Assembly (NCBI GenBank): GCA_003667245.1
Contig: RCNN01000025.1
Span: 97,812 to 161,811 of the forward strand
DNA length: 64,000 bases
Direction of reading: 5' to 3'
DNA from: Heterostelium multicystogenum
Lineage: Eukaryota > Evosea > Eumycetozoa > Acytosteliales > Acytosteliaceae
Within the stretch, counting starts at the first letter, position 1. Every line of letters starts with the position of its first letter. This document shows positions 22,134-33,505 of the stretch, piece by piece. Made by a program: the position numbers and the translations under genes. The notes under the pieces are model-generated. The model saw only the letters and a list, made by a program, of their open reading frames with translations, was not told where the DNA came from and did no database searches.

Positions 22134-24419
22134 ATGTACAAATCATTGTATTGTTTATTCATGGTGGTTGCTGTGACAATTATCGCAGTAAATGCACAAT
22201 CAAAGCCACGTATGTATATTTGGATATTAAAATGATCAGTTATACGACATTGTAATATATTAATATAATATAATATTTGAATTATAGCCACTATCCAAGC
22301 TGCTGGTAGAATTTTCGATCATATGCCAAGTTTAAATAATAATTTCCAACCACCTGGATGTGGTTCCATGACCAAAGGACTTGTCAAGTCTCAACTCGGA
22401 ATCAAGAGAATTCCAGAGTTGGTAACATTGGATGTCAATAGTCAACTCAATATTGATGGTCGTATGATCACCCCAAGTCTTTTTGAGACCTTCTTTGCTG
22501 GAAGAAGCGGAATCAACATTGAAATCCCATTCAATTTGACCCTTACCTACGATAACGACAATCGTATTTACGGTGTTGACAGTCAAACCTTTTTCCCAAT
22601 CGACTATAATGGATTCGTATGTATAATATGAGCAATCAATCAACTAAGCCAGTGTTCCAATTTATATTAATATTAATATCAATTATTATTAGGACAAAAC
22701 TCAAAGCAATAGAATTTACACTGATGGTGATGGAAACTATCACAACTTCCATTTCTGTATGGTTGCAAATATGTTCTTCACTTACCAAGGTTATGAGGAA
22801 TTCAACTTCAGAGGTGACGACGATGTTTGGGTATTCATCAATAATGAGTTGGCTGTCGATCTTGGTGGTCTCCACTCTGCCCAATCCGCCAACGTAAATC
22901 TCCAAACCGGACTCAAAACCAAGTTGGAGATTGGAAAGACCTACCCATTGGACTTCTTCTACTGCGAGAGATGTACCACCACCTCCACATTGAAGCTCCA
23001 AACCAACATTGAAATTTTCTGTGCCTCCTACGATTACTGTGGTATTTGCAATGGTGACGGTTCATCATGCTGCAAGCCAGAAGTCGATTGCAATGACAAC
23101 AAGGCATGTACCATTGATTCATGTCCAAAACCAGGACCAGGAATCACCAAGGACAACTTCAGACAATTCTGCAAGAATACCCAATTACCTGTGCCCAAAC
23201 CGACAAATGTTTCATCAATGAGTGTAACCCATCCAATGGACAATGTGGTGTCTCTACCAAGCCATTGGGTTGCCCAACTCAATCATGCCGTAAATCAACC
23301 TGTGATGCCTCAACTGGTTGCAGATACTCTGAGCTCTGTCCAAACTCTGACAAGTGCGTAGATATCAAGTGTGTTGCAGGTAATGGTATCAAGCCAGACT
23401 CATGCACAACTCCAACTCCAATCAACTGTGACAAGGGTGACAAGTGTATGGTATACGGTTGCGACTCTGGATCAGGTTGCACTGCCAGTCCAAAGAACTG
23501 CGCCAACTCCACTGACACCAACAGATGTAATCAATACTATTGTGAGGCAGGAACTGGAATCTGTAAATTCAACCAACTTCCAGCCGAACAATGCCAGTGC
23601 TGCCAAGGTACTCCAGTCAACAAGTGTCAAGTTTCCAAGTGTGACAGCAAAACTGGTAAATGTATTGTCGAAGACAATCCATTGATTGATGACAATGATC
23701 CATGTACCGATGACAGTTGTGACACCAACACCGGTGTTATTACTCACAAGAAGAGAGTTTGCTCAGGATGCCAGTCCTGTGACGGAACTGACGGTGTCTG
23801 CAAGAACCTCAACTCTAACTGTGACGATTTCAACAAATGTACCATCGATCTTTGTGTCACCAACTCCACCAAGAACGAATGCCAATACAAGAACGTTGAC
23901 TGCGACGACAACGATCCATGTACCGATGATATCTGTGACCCAATCCAAGGATGTCAACACCCCAAGAAGGTATGCCCAGATGTTGGTGACTGCCAAGTTG
24001 GTATTTGTGTTCCAGGTGTTGGATGCGGTACTGCTCCAAGAGACTGCTCCACCGGTGTCTTCTGTACCGATTCAATTTGCATTGAGGGTACTGGATGCGC
24101 CAACTTCACCAGAAACTGTGTTGGTGATGACCCCAAGTGTAAGAAGGGAACCTGTAACGTTGAAACCCAAGAGTGTGAATACACCGAGTACTCACCAAAG
24201 CCATTCGGTTGCAACAAGGCTGCTATCATTTCCACTGGTGTCATTGCCGGTATCGTAGTTGCCGGTGCTGTCGCCCTTGCCATCATGGCCTTTGGTGGTA
24301 AGAAGGGATACGACTACTGGAAGAATCACCGTGAAAACAAGATCTCCAACCTCAACAGTAACCCACTCTACACCGTCAATCCAAACAGCGGTAACAACCC
24401 AATGTACGTCGAAAACTAA
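22134..24419 (+). CDS. PSI-family PA14 surface protein with CTDC repeats
   Basis: Resembles the prespore-cell-inducing (PSI) family of dictyostelid extracellular and membrane proteins. Exons are 22134-22209, 22288-22616 and 22693-24419. Order: signal peptide (residues 1-22, MYKSLYCLFMVVAVTIIAVN), a fibro-slime/PA14 module with the hallmark FRGDDDVWVFINNELAVDLG and FFYCERCTTTSTLKLQT, then a long Cys-rich region with slime-mold CTDC repeats such as CDDNDPCTDDICDPIQGC and DDNDPCTDDSCDT. A transmembrane helix (AAIISTGVIAGIVVAGAVAL) and a ~40-residue Asn-rich cytoplasmic tail follow. One base is missing near 23175, where the frame moves from 22759-23361 to 23121-24419; restoring it gives 711 codons. 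Likely role: cell-surface signalling or adhesion, inferred from the family. Confidence 0.9.
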
Positions 24420-25268
24420 ACCCAACAAAGCGAAGCAAATCAAATCAAATCAAATCAAATCAATAATAATATTATTAAGTTCATGTGAATCATTACGCCT
24501 TCTCAAAACAAATATTTATTACCAATCACACCTCACACACTCTAAACCATCCCTTTAAAACGATATATGTGTAACAAATTAAAATCCAATAAATCTATAT
24601 TATATGTATTTATTTTTTAACCCAAACATAACAAAACAAACACATCTTCCTTTTTTTAAAAGAAACCCAGTTTGAAAGGAATTAATTAAGCTTCGTGGTT
24701 ATTCATTCCTTGGAAAAGTGAAGTGAAAGATTAATCTTGATGATGATTTTTATTAAGTTCCATTCCCAATGATCGTAATTAAAATGGTGTGTGTTTACAT
24801 CATCATAATTATCATCTTAGTAATGTAGGGTACTGATGATACATATTACTTTTCAGTACCATTTTAATAAATCATCTGTGTCTACTGAGAGATTTGCTTT
24901 GAAATTTCTCATCCCTACTATTTATCTGGATATTAAATAGAACCATTTAATAGATTTTTTGAGATGGAATAAAAATTATAAATATCTGATGGTTTTTATA
25001 TTTTATTAAAAAAATATCTTATTTTTTATGGATTCCATGGAGTCAATGGAAGATTCCATCTTATGAATAAAGTTATATTTATAGTTATTTAGTAAAATAT
25101 TAAGAAATAATAATACCAATCGATGCAAATAATAATAAGATATTAATAATAATCTTAATCTTTATTTATATAAATAGAGTTGATTTGAAAACATAATGGA
25201 AATCAAACAAATCTTAAATAGTTATTAGTTATAGATAGAGAATAATAATACCAATAATATAAATAATA
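24420..25268. other. AT-rich spacer
   Basis: Begins with a short ATCAA repeat (about 24436-24462) in the PSI 3' flank. It also contains GGTACTGATGAT and its near-inverse around 24828-24865. No gene supported. Confidence 0.55.
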
Positions 25269-27102
25269 ATGAAATACATTGGAGTAATTATATTAATATC
25301 ACTTATCTTTTCAACCATAAAGGCTGAAGATTTAAAATGTTATGTTGACTTTTCCTATCCTGTAAAAGGATGCGATTCGGAAGTACCATTTGAGAGGTAT
25401 GTATTAATAATAATATTAATATAGTTTAATGTCCAGTATTTTAACATTTCAATGACAAGTACTTGTACATCAATTTATGATTGTGTAAATTGGTCGGTGA
25501 AAGTTGCCCAGCAATATACGATTAATAATACCTATATTGAGTTGGAGGCAAATAGTACTTTGAATGAACATTGCAATTTGATCACACAACTACCAGATTC
25601 TGTCAATATTGTCTTTTATGTAGCGGGTAACAGTGATATTATCATAGACTGTAAAGGCAAACCCTTCCTAGTTGTAGACCTAAAGCAAAGTCCAATTGAA
25701 TCAATTATGTTTCAGGGAATTGGATTCTATGCAAACAGTGTCCCTAACGAGAATATTGGAACATTCAAACTAGTTTCTCCAGTATCAAATCCTATTACCC
25801 CAACCATTTACTTTGTGAATAGTTATGTTATTGGATCTTATATGGCAGGCAGCGGTGGATTCTTGTATGTTGACGGTCTGAATGTCCAGCTGATCAACAG
25901 TAACATGAGTAATTGCTATGCAGAGGAAAGCGGTGGTGTAATCTATTCCGATCCAAGCCAAAACGTTACTGTAACACTTTTGAACTCTGCCATCGATGGA
26001 AGTGGTGCATTTATGAATGGTGGTGCAGTCTATGCTCCAAATATTAAAGTCTACAGTTCCAGTTTCAACAACAACTTTGTCAATTATGATGGTGGCGCCC
26101 TCTATGCAGTTTATAATCTATTGGTTTGGAATTCAACTTTCTCTGGAGATATGGCAATGAGCGGTGGTGCAATCTATGCCAAGGTCGGTGATATTTCTTA
26201 TTCTACATTCGACAACAATAAGGGCAATATTATTAAAGGTGAAGGTGGAGCAATATTTGGATACAACATTACTGTCTATTCATCAAGTTTCTCAGAGAAC
26301 AGTGCAACCTATGGTGGTGCCATTGTTGCTGTAGTCTCTCTCCTCATCCAACAATCGACCTTCACAAAAAACCAAGCATTCGCAAACGGTGGTAGTGTAG
26401 CTGCACTTGGTCCTAAACTATCAATTACATTTTCGACATTTACATATAATGTTGCCGAGTATGGTGGTGCTTTATATTTACAAACTGGTGAAGCCAACAA
26501 CATTCTTCAAAACAATTATCTCTATAATAACACTGCTACTGTATTTGGAGGTGCAATGGTATGTAGACTAAACCTTTTTCCATAGAAATAACAATAGCAA
26601 TTATTAATTTAAAATCTAGTACACCTATACATCTGTTAATTTCAATATGATAGGATCTATATTTTCATCAAATGTAGCAACTTCTGAAGCTGGTGGAATA
26701 TTCTTCCAAGTTCTTCCACAAAATATTGTTGGAGGGTACTTCCTTAACTCTCAGTCACTTGAAACCAACAAGCCAACATTCAACACTGAAGCATTTGCAG
26801 GTCAATTCAGCTCCGTATATGTTAATAGTACACTTTTACACAATGATATAATCTACCGAGTACCATTGGTTCAAGATAGCTCAAGCCCTTATGTAAGTAG
26901 ATAATCTAAATAAAATATATTTATGAACTAACTAACTAATGTTGACTAAAAAATTGGACAGGTGGTTGCATACAGTGTTAGTGGACAAACATGTATTAAT
27001 GGTATTGCAAGCATCACCGTAAAAGGTAAAGTTACTAAATGCACATGCTTCTCTGGTTACACTGGTTCAAGTTGTAATACACATACCAACGCCAATCTTT
27101 AA
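25269..27102 (+). CDS. Secreted Pmp-like repeat protein with EGF-like end
   Basis: Four exons, 25269-25396, 25460-26558, 26620-26892 and 26962-27102, sum to 547 codons with no frame slip. A signal peptide (MKYIGVIILISLIFSTIKA) is followed by a repeat region resembling chlamydial polymorphic outer membrane (Pmp) and other beta-helix proteins. Units of about 25-30 residues contain GGA(I/L)YA-type turns next to (S/T)TF.NN motifs: SGGVIYSD, NGGAVYAP, DGGALYAV, SGGAIYAK, EGGAIFGY, YGGAIVAV, YGGALYLQ, FGGAMV. The C-terminus is EGF-like (CTCFSGYTGSSC). There is no transmembrane helix, so it is probably secreted or wall-associated. An adhesive right-handed beta-helix is inferred from the repeats; ligand unknown. 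Confidence 0.82.
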
Positions 27103-27144
27103 ATATTTAATTTTCAAACACCAAATGAGGACCGAAAACAATAA

Positions 27145-27165
27145 ACCTTTGGGTTGTCCAAAGGT
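27145..27165. terminator. Hairpin downstream of the Pmp-like gene
   Basis: ACCTTTGG, a five-base loop, then CCAAAGGT form a perfect 8-bp stem 43 bp after the stop codon. It may mark the mRNA 3' end; bacterial-type termination is not implied. Confidence 0.35.
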
Positions 27166-27250
27166 CAAACCTATTAAAATCATCTAAATAAACTTTAATG
27201 ATTCATTTACTCACTTCTTGCATTTGGGTTGTTGTTAATCCATTGAGAAC

Positions 27251-27268
27251 ATACTCTACGTAGAGTAT
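27251..27268. promoter_or_regulatory. 18-bp perfect palindrome upstream of the RUS gene
   Basis: ATACTCTACGTAGAGTAT is identical on both strands and lies 103 bp before the ATG at 27371. It is GC-richer than its surroundings, which suggests a binding site for a symmetric DNA-binding protein. Confidence 0.4.
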
Positions 27269-27370
27269 CGAATGGTTTATTAAAAACAAAACTTTTAAAT
27301 CGGAAATAAAAGAATAGGGATGAAGTTGTTATTGTGGTTGTAAAATAAAATAAGTCATTATTAGTAAACA

Positions 27371-28660
27371 ATGAAAATTAAAGAAGTTTATGAAGGTGGA
27401 TCACATGTTAATGTATTGAATTGTAGTGATGGAAGTGATATATTAAATGGCGATTGTGTTGTTGAATCAACGGCGAGTAAGCATAGCTCTTTGATAGAGC
27501 TACTAAGGTCGATGTTTCTGCCGTCTGGATATCCAGATTCAGTTACTTCCGACTATATGAGCTACCAAGTTTGGGATACTGCTCAGGCACTCTCCTCTTC
27601 CCTGACAGGTGTGCTAGCTACGCGTGCTATCCTGCGTGGATATGGTGTTGGAAATGCAGCTGCATCAGTTGGTTCTGCAGTGCTGCAGTGGGTACTTCGT
27701 GATGGTGCCGGAATGATAGGAAGAATCATATTTGCCTGGCAAAAGGGACGTCAGCTAGATTGCAATGCCAAAACATGGAGATTCATGGCTGACATTCTGA
27801 ATGACATTGGTATGACACTTGAGATGCTGAGCCCGCTGTCGGAAGTACTCTTTCTTCCGCTTTCGGTATGTGGCATCGTAGCAAAGAGTATTTGTGGCGT
27901 TGCAGGTGGCTCTACAAAAGCATCACTGACTATGCACTTTGCAAAGCAAGACAACATGGGAGATGTCTCAGCTAAGGATGGCTCCCAAGAGACGGCTGTT
28001 GGCCTCGTAGGAATGCTGCTAGGTGCTGCGCTGTCGGCGTCAATACCCGATGAGCCATCAGCGTCAAATACGCTTGCAATCTGGGTGCTCTTTATGACCC
28101 TCATTGGAGTCCACCTCTACTGTAACTACAGGGCGGTAACTGGTGTAGTTCTTACATCAATCAATAGATATCGCGCCATTTTGATTTATAACCACTACAA
28201 GGCCCACGGATACATCCCAACGCCAAGCAAAGTATCTGCGAAGGAGAACATTCTTCTGCGGGAGGACAATGATTCTATTGTTCTCGGAGTATCTTTAACT
28301 GAAATCGTGAAGCTGCAAGAGCTAAAGTATAAGCACGAACAACAAAACAATGCTACCAAGCAAAAGAGAATCATCAACCGTCATGATAAGACTAAGAATG
28401 AGTACTACCAGATGTGGCAGTTCGAAAACAAGATATACATTGCACTCAGAGAGCAATGCAAACCATTTGATCTAATAGAGTCGTATTTCTATGCGCTATC
28501 TCTCATTGATCGCCAACCAAATGACAACACCAAACAGCTGCTGAACATGATCACAGACCACAAAAACAATTCATTCAGAGATCAGTTACAATCCAAAGGT
28601 TGGAATTTAGATAGATTAACCTTGGATGCCAATGGCTGGCGATATACTGTAATAAACTAA
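27371..28660 (+). CDS. RUS/DUF647 family protein (RUSF1-like)
   Basis: A single-exon, undisrupted 429-aa protein of the Root UVB Sensitive (DUF647) family, found in plants, animals (RUSF1/C16orf58) and amoebae. The conserved block covers about residues 42-270: FLPSGYPDSVTSDYMSYQVW, GVGNAAASVGSAVLQWVLRD, GMIGRIIFAWQ, LDCNAKTWRFMADILNDIG, STKASLTMHFAKQDNMGDVSAKDGSQET as separate motifs, and a hydrophobic stretch near LAIWVLFMTLIGVHLY. In plants the family acts in UV-B sensing and auxin/vitamin B6-related responses; its biochemical activity is not settled. No signal peptide is visible. The gene shows more varied third codon bases than its neighbours. It converges with the gene at 28704-29603, only 43 bp away. 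Confidence 0.92.
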   Translation: MKIKEVYEGGSHVNVLNCSDGSDILNGDCVVESTASKHSSLIELLRSMFLPSGYPDSVTSDYMSYQVWDTAQALSSSLTGVLATRAILRGYGVGNAAASVGSAVLQWVLRDGAGMIGRIIFAWQKGRQLDCNAKTWRFMADILNDIGMTLEMLSPLSEVLFLPLSVCGIVAKSICGVAGGSTKASLTMHFAKQDNMGDVSAKDGSQETAVGLVGMLLGAALSASIPDEPSASNTLAIWVLFMTLIGVHLYCNYRAVTGVVLTSINRYRAILIYNHYKAHGYIPTPSKVSAKENILLREDNDSIVLGVSLTEIVKLQELKYKHEQQNNATKQKRIINRHDKTKNEYYQMWQFENKIYIALREQCKPFDLIESYFYALSLIDRQPNDNTKQLLNMITDHKNNSFRDQLQSKGWNLDRLTLDANGWRYTVIN

Positions 28661-28703
28661 TCTTTATTGTAAAATAACTATATTATATATGTTGCCTGTG
28701 ATC

Positions 28704-29603
28704 TTAGTAATTGTTGGATATAATAAATCTTACAACTGAAATAGTAGAGTGGAGTAGACCTAATAAACCGAGAGTTGTGTAAAAGGCGGTATCGGCAGTA
28801 AATACTTTGCTGATAATCTCCTTGACTCTTTCGTTGCTGGTGTTGACTTCTTCTTCCTCTCCTTCTGGTACCTCTTCTTCGGCACCGGTATCATTGATTC
28901 TAACACGCTTCTTTTGCTTTTGTTGTTTGGCAGCAGCGGCCATTCTTGATGTAGATGATGGCTTCTTTAAAGTTGGTGGCTTACCACCGAGTTGTTTATA
29001 GGCAGCGGCAGCAGCAGCTGATATTCTTGGTGGTTCAATATGTGGTTGTGGTTCATTTGAAGTGGTGGTAGTTGTAGTAGTTGTAGTGGTGGTAGTGGTG
29101 GTAGTTGTATTATCATTTGACATTGGGGATGGGACTGACTTCATATCGAAAACCTTTCTATATCTCTCTCTGAGTTCTTCATCGACTTTTTCAGTCAACA
29201 GATACTCGGCAGTTGATTCATAGTTGTCCTCATTGGCAGAATCGACCAACTTTATAGAATCTACAGTGACTGAATAGATATCATTTCCATCTTTAGTTGT
29301 AATTTCACCGATTTGTTCATAGCACTATATAGGATCATCATCACCATAATCATCATTTTAAGTAAGTATAAGCAATCCTAGCTAGCTGTATCACTAACAT
29401 TGTAGTTGACTACTTACACCTTTACAATTGATAATAACACTTAGAATACCGAATTGATATTCTTTGTTAAAGTTGCAACTGTCTACGATGTATTGAGTGA
29501 AGTATTTATAAGTTGAGTTGTCATCAACACCCTCTGGTGTAGAAGTTTCCGATGATTCTTTAAAAAGTTGATTATCACATATATTACAGCAATAGACTCC
29601 CAT
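28704..29603 (-). CDS. CxxC zinc-binding (Mis18/Yippee-like) protein with C-terminal membrane helix
   Basis: Two minus-strand exons, 29418-29603 and 28704-29334... the second begins at 29324, giving 28704-29324; together 268 aa. The N-terminus (MGVYCCNICDNQLF) and residues about 59-63 (NCKGC, split by the intron) supply two CxxC pairs, followed by CYEQIGEIT and DIYSVTVDSI. Paired CxxC motifs about 50 residues apart resemble the Mis18/Yippee/cereblon-type beta-sandwich zinc fold, but the match is by pattern only. A poly-Thr tract (16 residues), an Ala-rich basic stretch, an acidic patch (AEEEVPEGEEEE) and a C-terminal hydrophobic helix (YTTLGLLGLLHSTISVVRFI) follow. A tail anchor would be unusual for Mis18 proteins, so this may be a different family. 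Confidence 0.65.
29057..29108 (-). repeat. ACT/ACC tract encoding poly-Thr
   Basis: About sixteen consecutive Thr codons inside the 28704-29603 gene. Confidence 0.85.
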
Positions 29604-30206
29604 TATTATTTATTATAATATCTATATCTATATTGATGAACTGAATGAATCAAAAAACTGATAAATCGAAAACCTGTCATAATAATTATTACCCATTAAT
29701 TTTTTTTAAATTTCAATTTTTTAAGGACCAAAGTTATTCTTTTTGCTTTATAACATTATACCTATTGATATTGATACAGTTGTATCTTTACTAAATATTA
29801 TTCATTAATAATAGTATGGGTTAGTTAATGATTGTTTAATATGTATGGGTAAGCAATCACTCAATATGATGTATGAATAGATCAGTTAACCAATGTAATT
29901 ATGCCATATCTACTTAGGGTATCTTGAGATATGTTAATAATAAACAATAGTAGAATAGTTTTACTTTTATATTATTTTATTTGATACATATTTACACATA
30001 AAGAATATTATGAAGAATCAGCTGATTAACCATATGGTTAAGAATAAAGGTATTGAATTGAGGAGCATGAGGATTAATAATAATATAATAAATTCAGAAT
30101 ACAAAATATTACTAAATAATTTAAAGATATTCCTTTATACAATTATTAAATTACTATCGATTAATTATTATTATTATTGTTGTTGTTTGATAACTAAATA
30201 AAGTTA
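29604..30206. other. AT-rich spacer
   Basis: No supported gene. The ORF at 30010-30201 is Asn/Ile/Leu-biased low-complexity sequence. Confidence 0.55.
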
Positions 30207-31354
30207 TTAATAGATTCTGAGTCTTCTTGATGGTTCCCATGCGGCTCCACTACCACTTGAAACGGTGTATGAGGTGGTTGGATTGGATGAAGTTGGGTTG
30301 GATGAGGTTTGTGATGAGGTTGGGTTGGATGAGGTTTGTGATGAGGTTGGGTTGGATGAAGTTGGGTTGGAGGAGGTTGGGTTTAGATGAGGTTGGGTTG
30401 GAGGAGGTTGGGTTGGAGGAGGTTGATGACTCTGAGCTGGTACCTGGACCTGAGGATGAGCTGGAGTGTGGACCAGATGAAGATGGACCGGATGAGTGTG
30501 GACCAGAGGAGCTGGAGTGTGGACCGGATGAAGATGGACCGGATTGAGCTGGAGTGTGGACCGGATGAGGATGGACCGGATGAGGATGGACCAGTGGTGG
30601 ATGATGATGATGATGATGAAAGTAGTTGAGGTACCATAGAAATCGAGATCAACTGAAACACCGCATTGGTTGGTGTTACCGACGTATTGCTTCATCTCTG
30701 GTTGCTCCAACCACCATATTGGTAGGCCTTGCTGTCAGAGAAAGCTGGGACACCATCGTAGTGAGCGTACCATTGTGGGGTATGAGGAGAGGGAGGTGAG
30801 GGAACCGACAGTTTGGGACCACTCACCAATTGAGGAATAGACACCAACTCTGACACCCAATGAGGCGGCAGTTTGGACGGCTTCAACGACAAAAGCAGCG
30901 TTGGCACTGGTTGAACCCCAGCATCCGTTACATTGCTCGACATCAATCCAAAGGGTACCGAATGAAACTCCACTTTGCTTCAAATTGCTAACGATTTGTT
31001 GAATAACATTGGATGATGGAGAGTTACCTGAGCATTGGTTGCACAAGAAAGCGTACTAAATAAATAAATCGAGATTAGTGTAATGTTCTAACGCCATACG
31101 AAGGTAAACTTACAAGGTCAACAGTTTGGAATACCAGCGTTTTGGGCAGCTTGGATAGCTGAGGCGGCACCAGAGTTGAAACCGTAACCACCAGACCAGA
31201 CTTGGATGATGGCACGTTGGTTCTTTTGAGCAAGACAGGACCATTGTGATGAGGAGATTTTTCCAGATGTTCCAGAGGATACATCAATACCGAATTCAGC
31301 ATTGGCAACTGCCAACACGTATGCAATAGCAAAAAGTGCCAAGAGGATTCTCAT
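30207..31354 (-). CDS. Secreted GH25-type lysozyme A with Ser/Pro/Thr tail
   Basis: Resembles amoebozoan GH25 lysozymes, which cleave the MurNAc-GlcNAc bond of peptidoglycan; in amoebae they serve bacterial digestion. A signal peptide (MRILLALFAIAYVLAVANA) precedes FGIDVSSGTSGKI, QWSCLAQKNQRAIIQVWSGG, the intron (31056-31113), YAFLCNQCSGNSPSSN, the GH25 acidic pair region TLWIDVEQCNGCWGSTS, and VGVYSSIGEW, WYAHYDGVPAF, YQYGGWSNP and QCGVSVDLDFYG. The tail is a repeat-rich Ser/Pro/Thr/Gly linker (GPSSS and NPTSS units). Frame slips occur near 31125, 30778, 30705 and in the tail around 30550-30600. A paralogue in the same orientation lies at 33925-34995. Identification as lysozyme is firm; the exact C-terminus is not. 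Confidence 0.82.
30285..30425 (-). repeat. 15-bp minisatellite encoding NPTSS/TSS units
   Basis: Tandem copies of a 15-base unit (AACCCAACCTCATCC-like on the minus strand) encoding Asn-Pro-Thr-Ser-Ser, with QTSSNPTSS variants, in the lysozyme A tail. Confidence 0.8.
30450..30615 (-). repeat. GPSSS/GPHSSS-coding repeat
   Basis: Repeated GGTCCATCCTCATCC-like and GGTCCACACTCCAGC-like units in lysozyme A. At least one internal frame slip makes the units read in two different frames, suggesting collapse or error in the repeat. Confidence 0.65.
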
Positions 31355-32433
31355 TTTATATATTTATTATTATTATTATAAATAATAAATGTTCTTATAT
31401 TATAATAATAAATAGGTATAGTATTTGTTTATAATATAACAAACAACGAATAAAAAGGTTGGATTTTAAATAGTCTAGGTTTAGGGTAGTGTGCAGTGAC
31501 CCTATGATTGTTTCGCTTTTAAAATTTCATTAGAATAAAACAAATATCTGAAAAACATGATAGTTGCAAAGATTTTTGATAAGATTGTAAAATTGACAAA
31601 ATCGAGAGATGCCAGTGTCAAATTGGCTCTTGTTTTGCTTCGAAATTAGGGTTGCCAAGCCACTCAACAGCGGATGATCGAGTCTAAAATTTTGTTTTGA
31701 AAAAATTTCTTCAAACTTTTCTCCAAAAAAATTCGAAAAAGTATTTTTAAAAGATCAACTGATCTTATAAAATATTTAAGGTGGATACCCATTAATGGGA
31801 CCTATTAGACAATCAACAACTTGGATTCATCTTCAAAATGGCGATACCAAACCTTACATAAGATTGAACTAAATTAACCGAATTGGATACAAATTTAAAA
31901 AATTTACAAGAATGAATAGTCTTAACTTAGCCCATATTATCTCACTTTCTAGTATACTCCTGTTTCCGCAGTGTCTATTTACATTTGAGTTGAATTCAAC
32001 TTCAACTACAAAATACTTCAAATTGAATTATATTATTGTTGTTGATATTTCATAAATATCAGTTGGTATTTGGCACGTTGAAATACCATCAATGTTTCTA
32101 CAATAGAAAGTTAGGCAATCTTTGGAGGTAAATCCTGGTACCACATCTTTCCAACTAGAAGGTAAAGATATAAAGATTTAATTGAATTAGATTCATGTTC
32201 CCATTTCAAAGATATTGAAAGATTTTAATTCATATCCTAACAAAACTACAATTCCAAGGAATGATTAGGATACCAAGCCACAAATGCAAACAACTTTACA
32301 ATTCCATTTTCAGTTTATTATTTAGATTTGAAATTAATAAGAATAATAATATCAAGATACTCTCTATTTCTAATCTAGGATTTGTGGCTCAATAGCCAAG
32401 TTGGATAGGTAGATAGATGAATCAATAAATTAA
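31355..32433. other. AT-rich spacer
   Basis: No gene supported. Near 32388-32405 there is a string that fits a tRNA A-box (TAGCCAAGTTGG), but no B-box follows. Confidence 0.5.
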
Positions 32434-33505
32434 TTAAAGGTAAGATTGATTTTCAATAGGTTGTGTCCAGGAGCTGAATGTTATCCATTGTTTTGTTTTG
32501 TCTGAAATCCAGACTAATATGTCTTTTTTGTAACCATAGTTAATCCTGTTTCCTTTGAGAATATCACTTTTATCCAAGCGGCACTCTGGTAGATTGTCAT
32601 AGAGCCAATTGGCCAATTCCATATTTCCAGTGTTTATCACTTTGATGAGTGTGTTTTTTCGAAACAAGTTAGATTCTTGTGTTTTTCAGCCATTCAACCA
32701 CATCAGTGTGGCCATTGGTTGCGGCGTCATCCAATGCGAAAGTTGAGCACTGGGCACTTGTATTTTCATGTAACCATTTAAGCATTGTTAAATTACCATT
32801 CATTGCCACATTATCCATCACTTGAATTGTTAGTACTGTGGTAACATTATTATAGAACTCCTTAAAGATGTCAAACTGATTGTATTTGGAAAATGGAATT
32901 CAAGATTGATTCTCCTTACACATAGTTTTGTGTTTCGATATCAAGTATTGGACCAGGCTCCAGATGGCCTCGTTTTACAGCTGACTTTATCATATTGCTA
33001 TTTGAAATAGCTTGAGGCCACTCTTTCTCCAAGTATTGAACCATGTCGACACCGGCCAACTTTGGCAGCAGAGTTAAATACATTCACATATCTTGGTATG
33101 TGAATTCGCATCTATACGGATAGTGTGACATACTTTGCCCTGTCTCTTTGTTTTCAAATACACTTTTCGACCATTGATTGCAGAAACTTCATAATCTCCA
33201 CTGTATGGGCGCCATGGTCATCATTCCATGATATGACCATTTGAATCCTTCAAATCTTTGGAAAAATATAGATAATAATATCCTCCTTTTCTGTTGTGCC
33301 TCGAAGCCAATGCCAAGAATTAATTCAATAGGCTTCACCTTCACAGTCTTTTGAGATATGCAGAATATCTTTCCTCAACCAAATATTTGAGCATCTCGAG
33401 ACTTGATCCTCCTTTGATTGCATTAGAGAGTACAACAAAATTGCTTGAAATCATAAAGAGGTCTAAAAACTCTTTTAGATCATCCAAATAATTATTTCCA
33501 GCCAT
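32434..33505 (-). pseudogene. Ankyrin-repeat protein, broken
   Basis: Read on the minus strand from the ATG at 33505 (MAGNNYLDDLKEFLDLF), the sequence carries ankyrin-like units of the large dictyostelid family: SSLEMLKYLVEERYS, then NGNLTMLKWLHENTSAQCST, DDAATNGHTDVVEWLKN, and finally TGNMELANWLYDNLPECRLD before the stop at 32434. Frame changes and stops occur near 33350, 33330, 33240, 32935 and 32675, so no ORF covers more than a quarter of it. This is more damage per kb than in the enzyme genes, and the unit spacing is partly lost, so true decay is plausible. It sits between two lysozyme paralogues. Confidence 0.6.

Noticed and set aside
22332..23001. Two minus-strand ORFs of 103 and 121 codons
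   Set aside because: Both are antisense shadows of the PSI PA14 domain exons.
30227..30629. Plus-strand ORFs rich in Trp/Gly/Asp-Glu-Pro repeats
   Set aside because: They are the reverse complement of the lysozyme A tail minisatellite, and the lysozyme strand is set by the catalytic domain, signal peptide and intron.
32388..32405. tRNA A-box-like TAGCCAAGTTGG
   Set aside because: No B-box, no acceptor-stem pairing and no anticodon stem within 60 bases.
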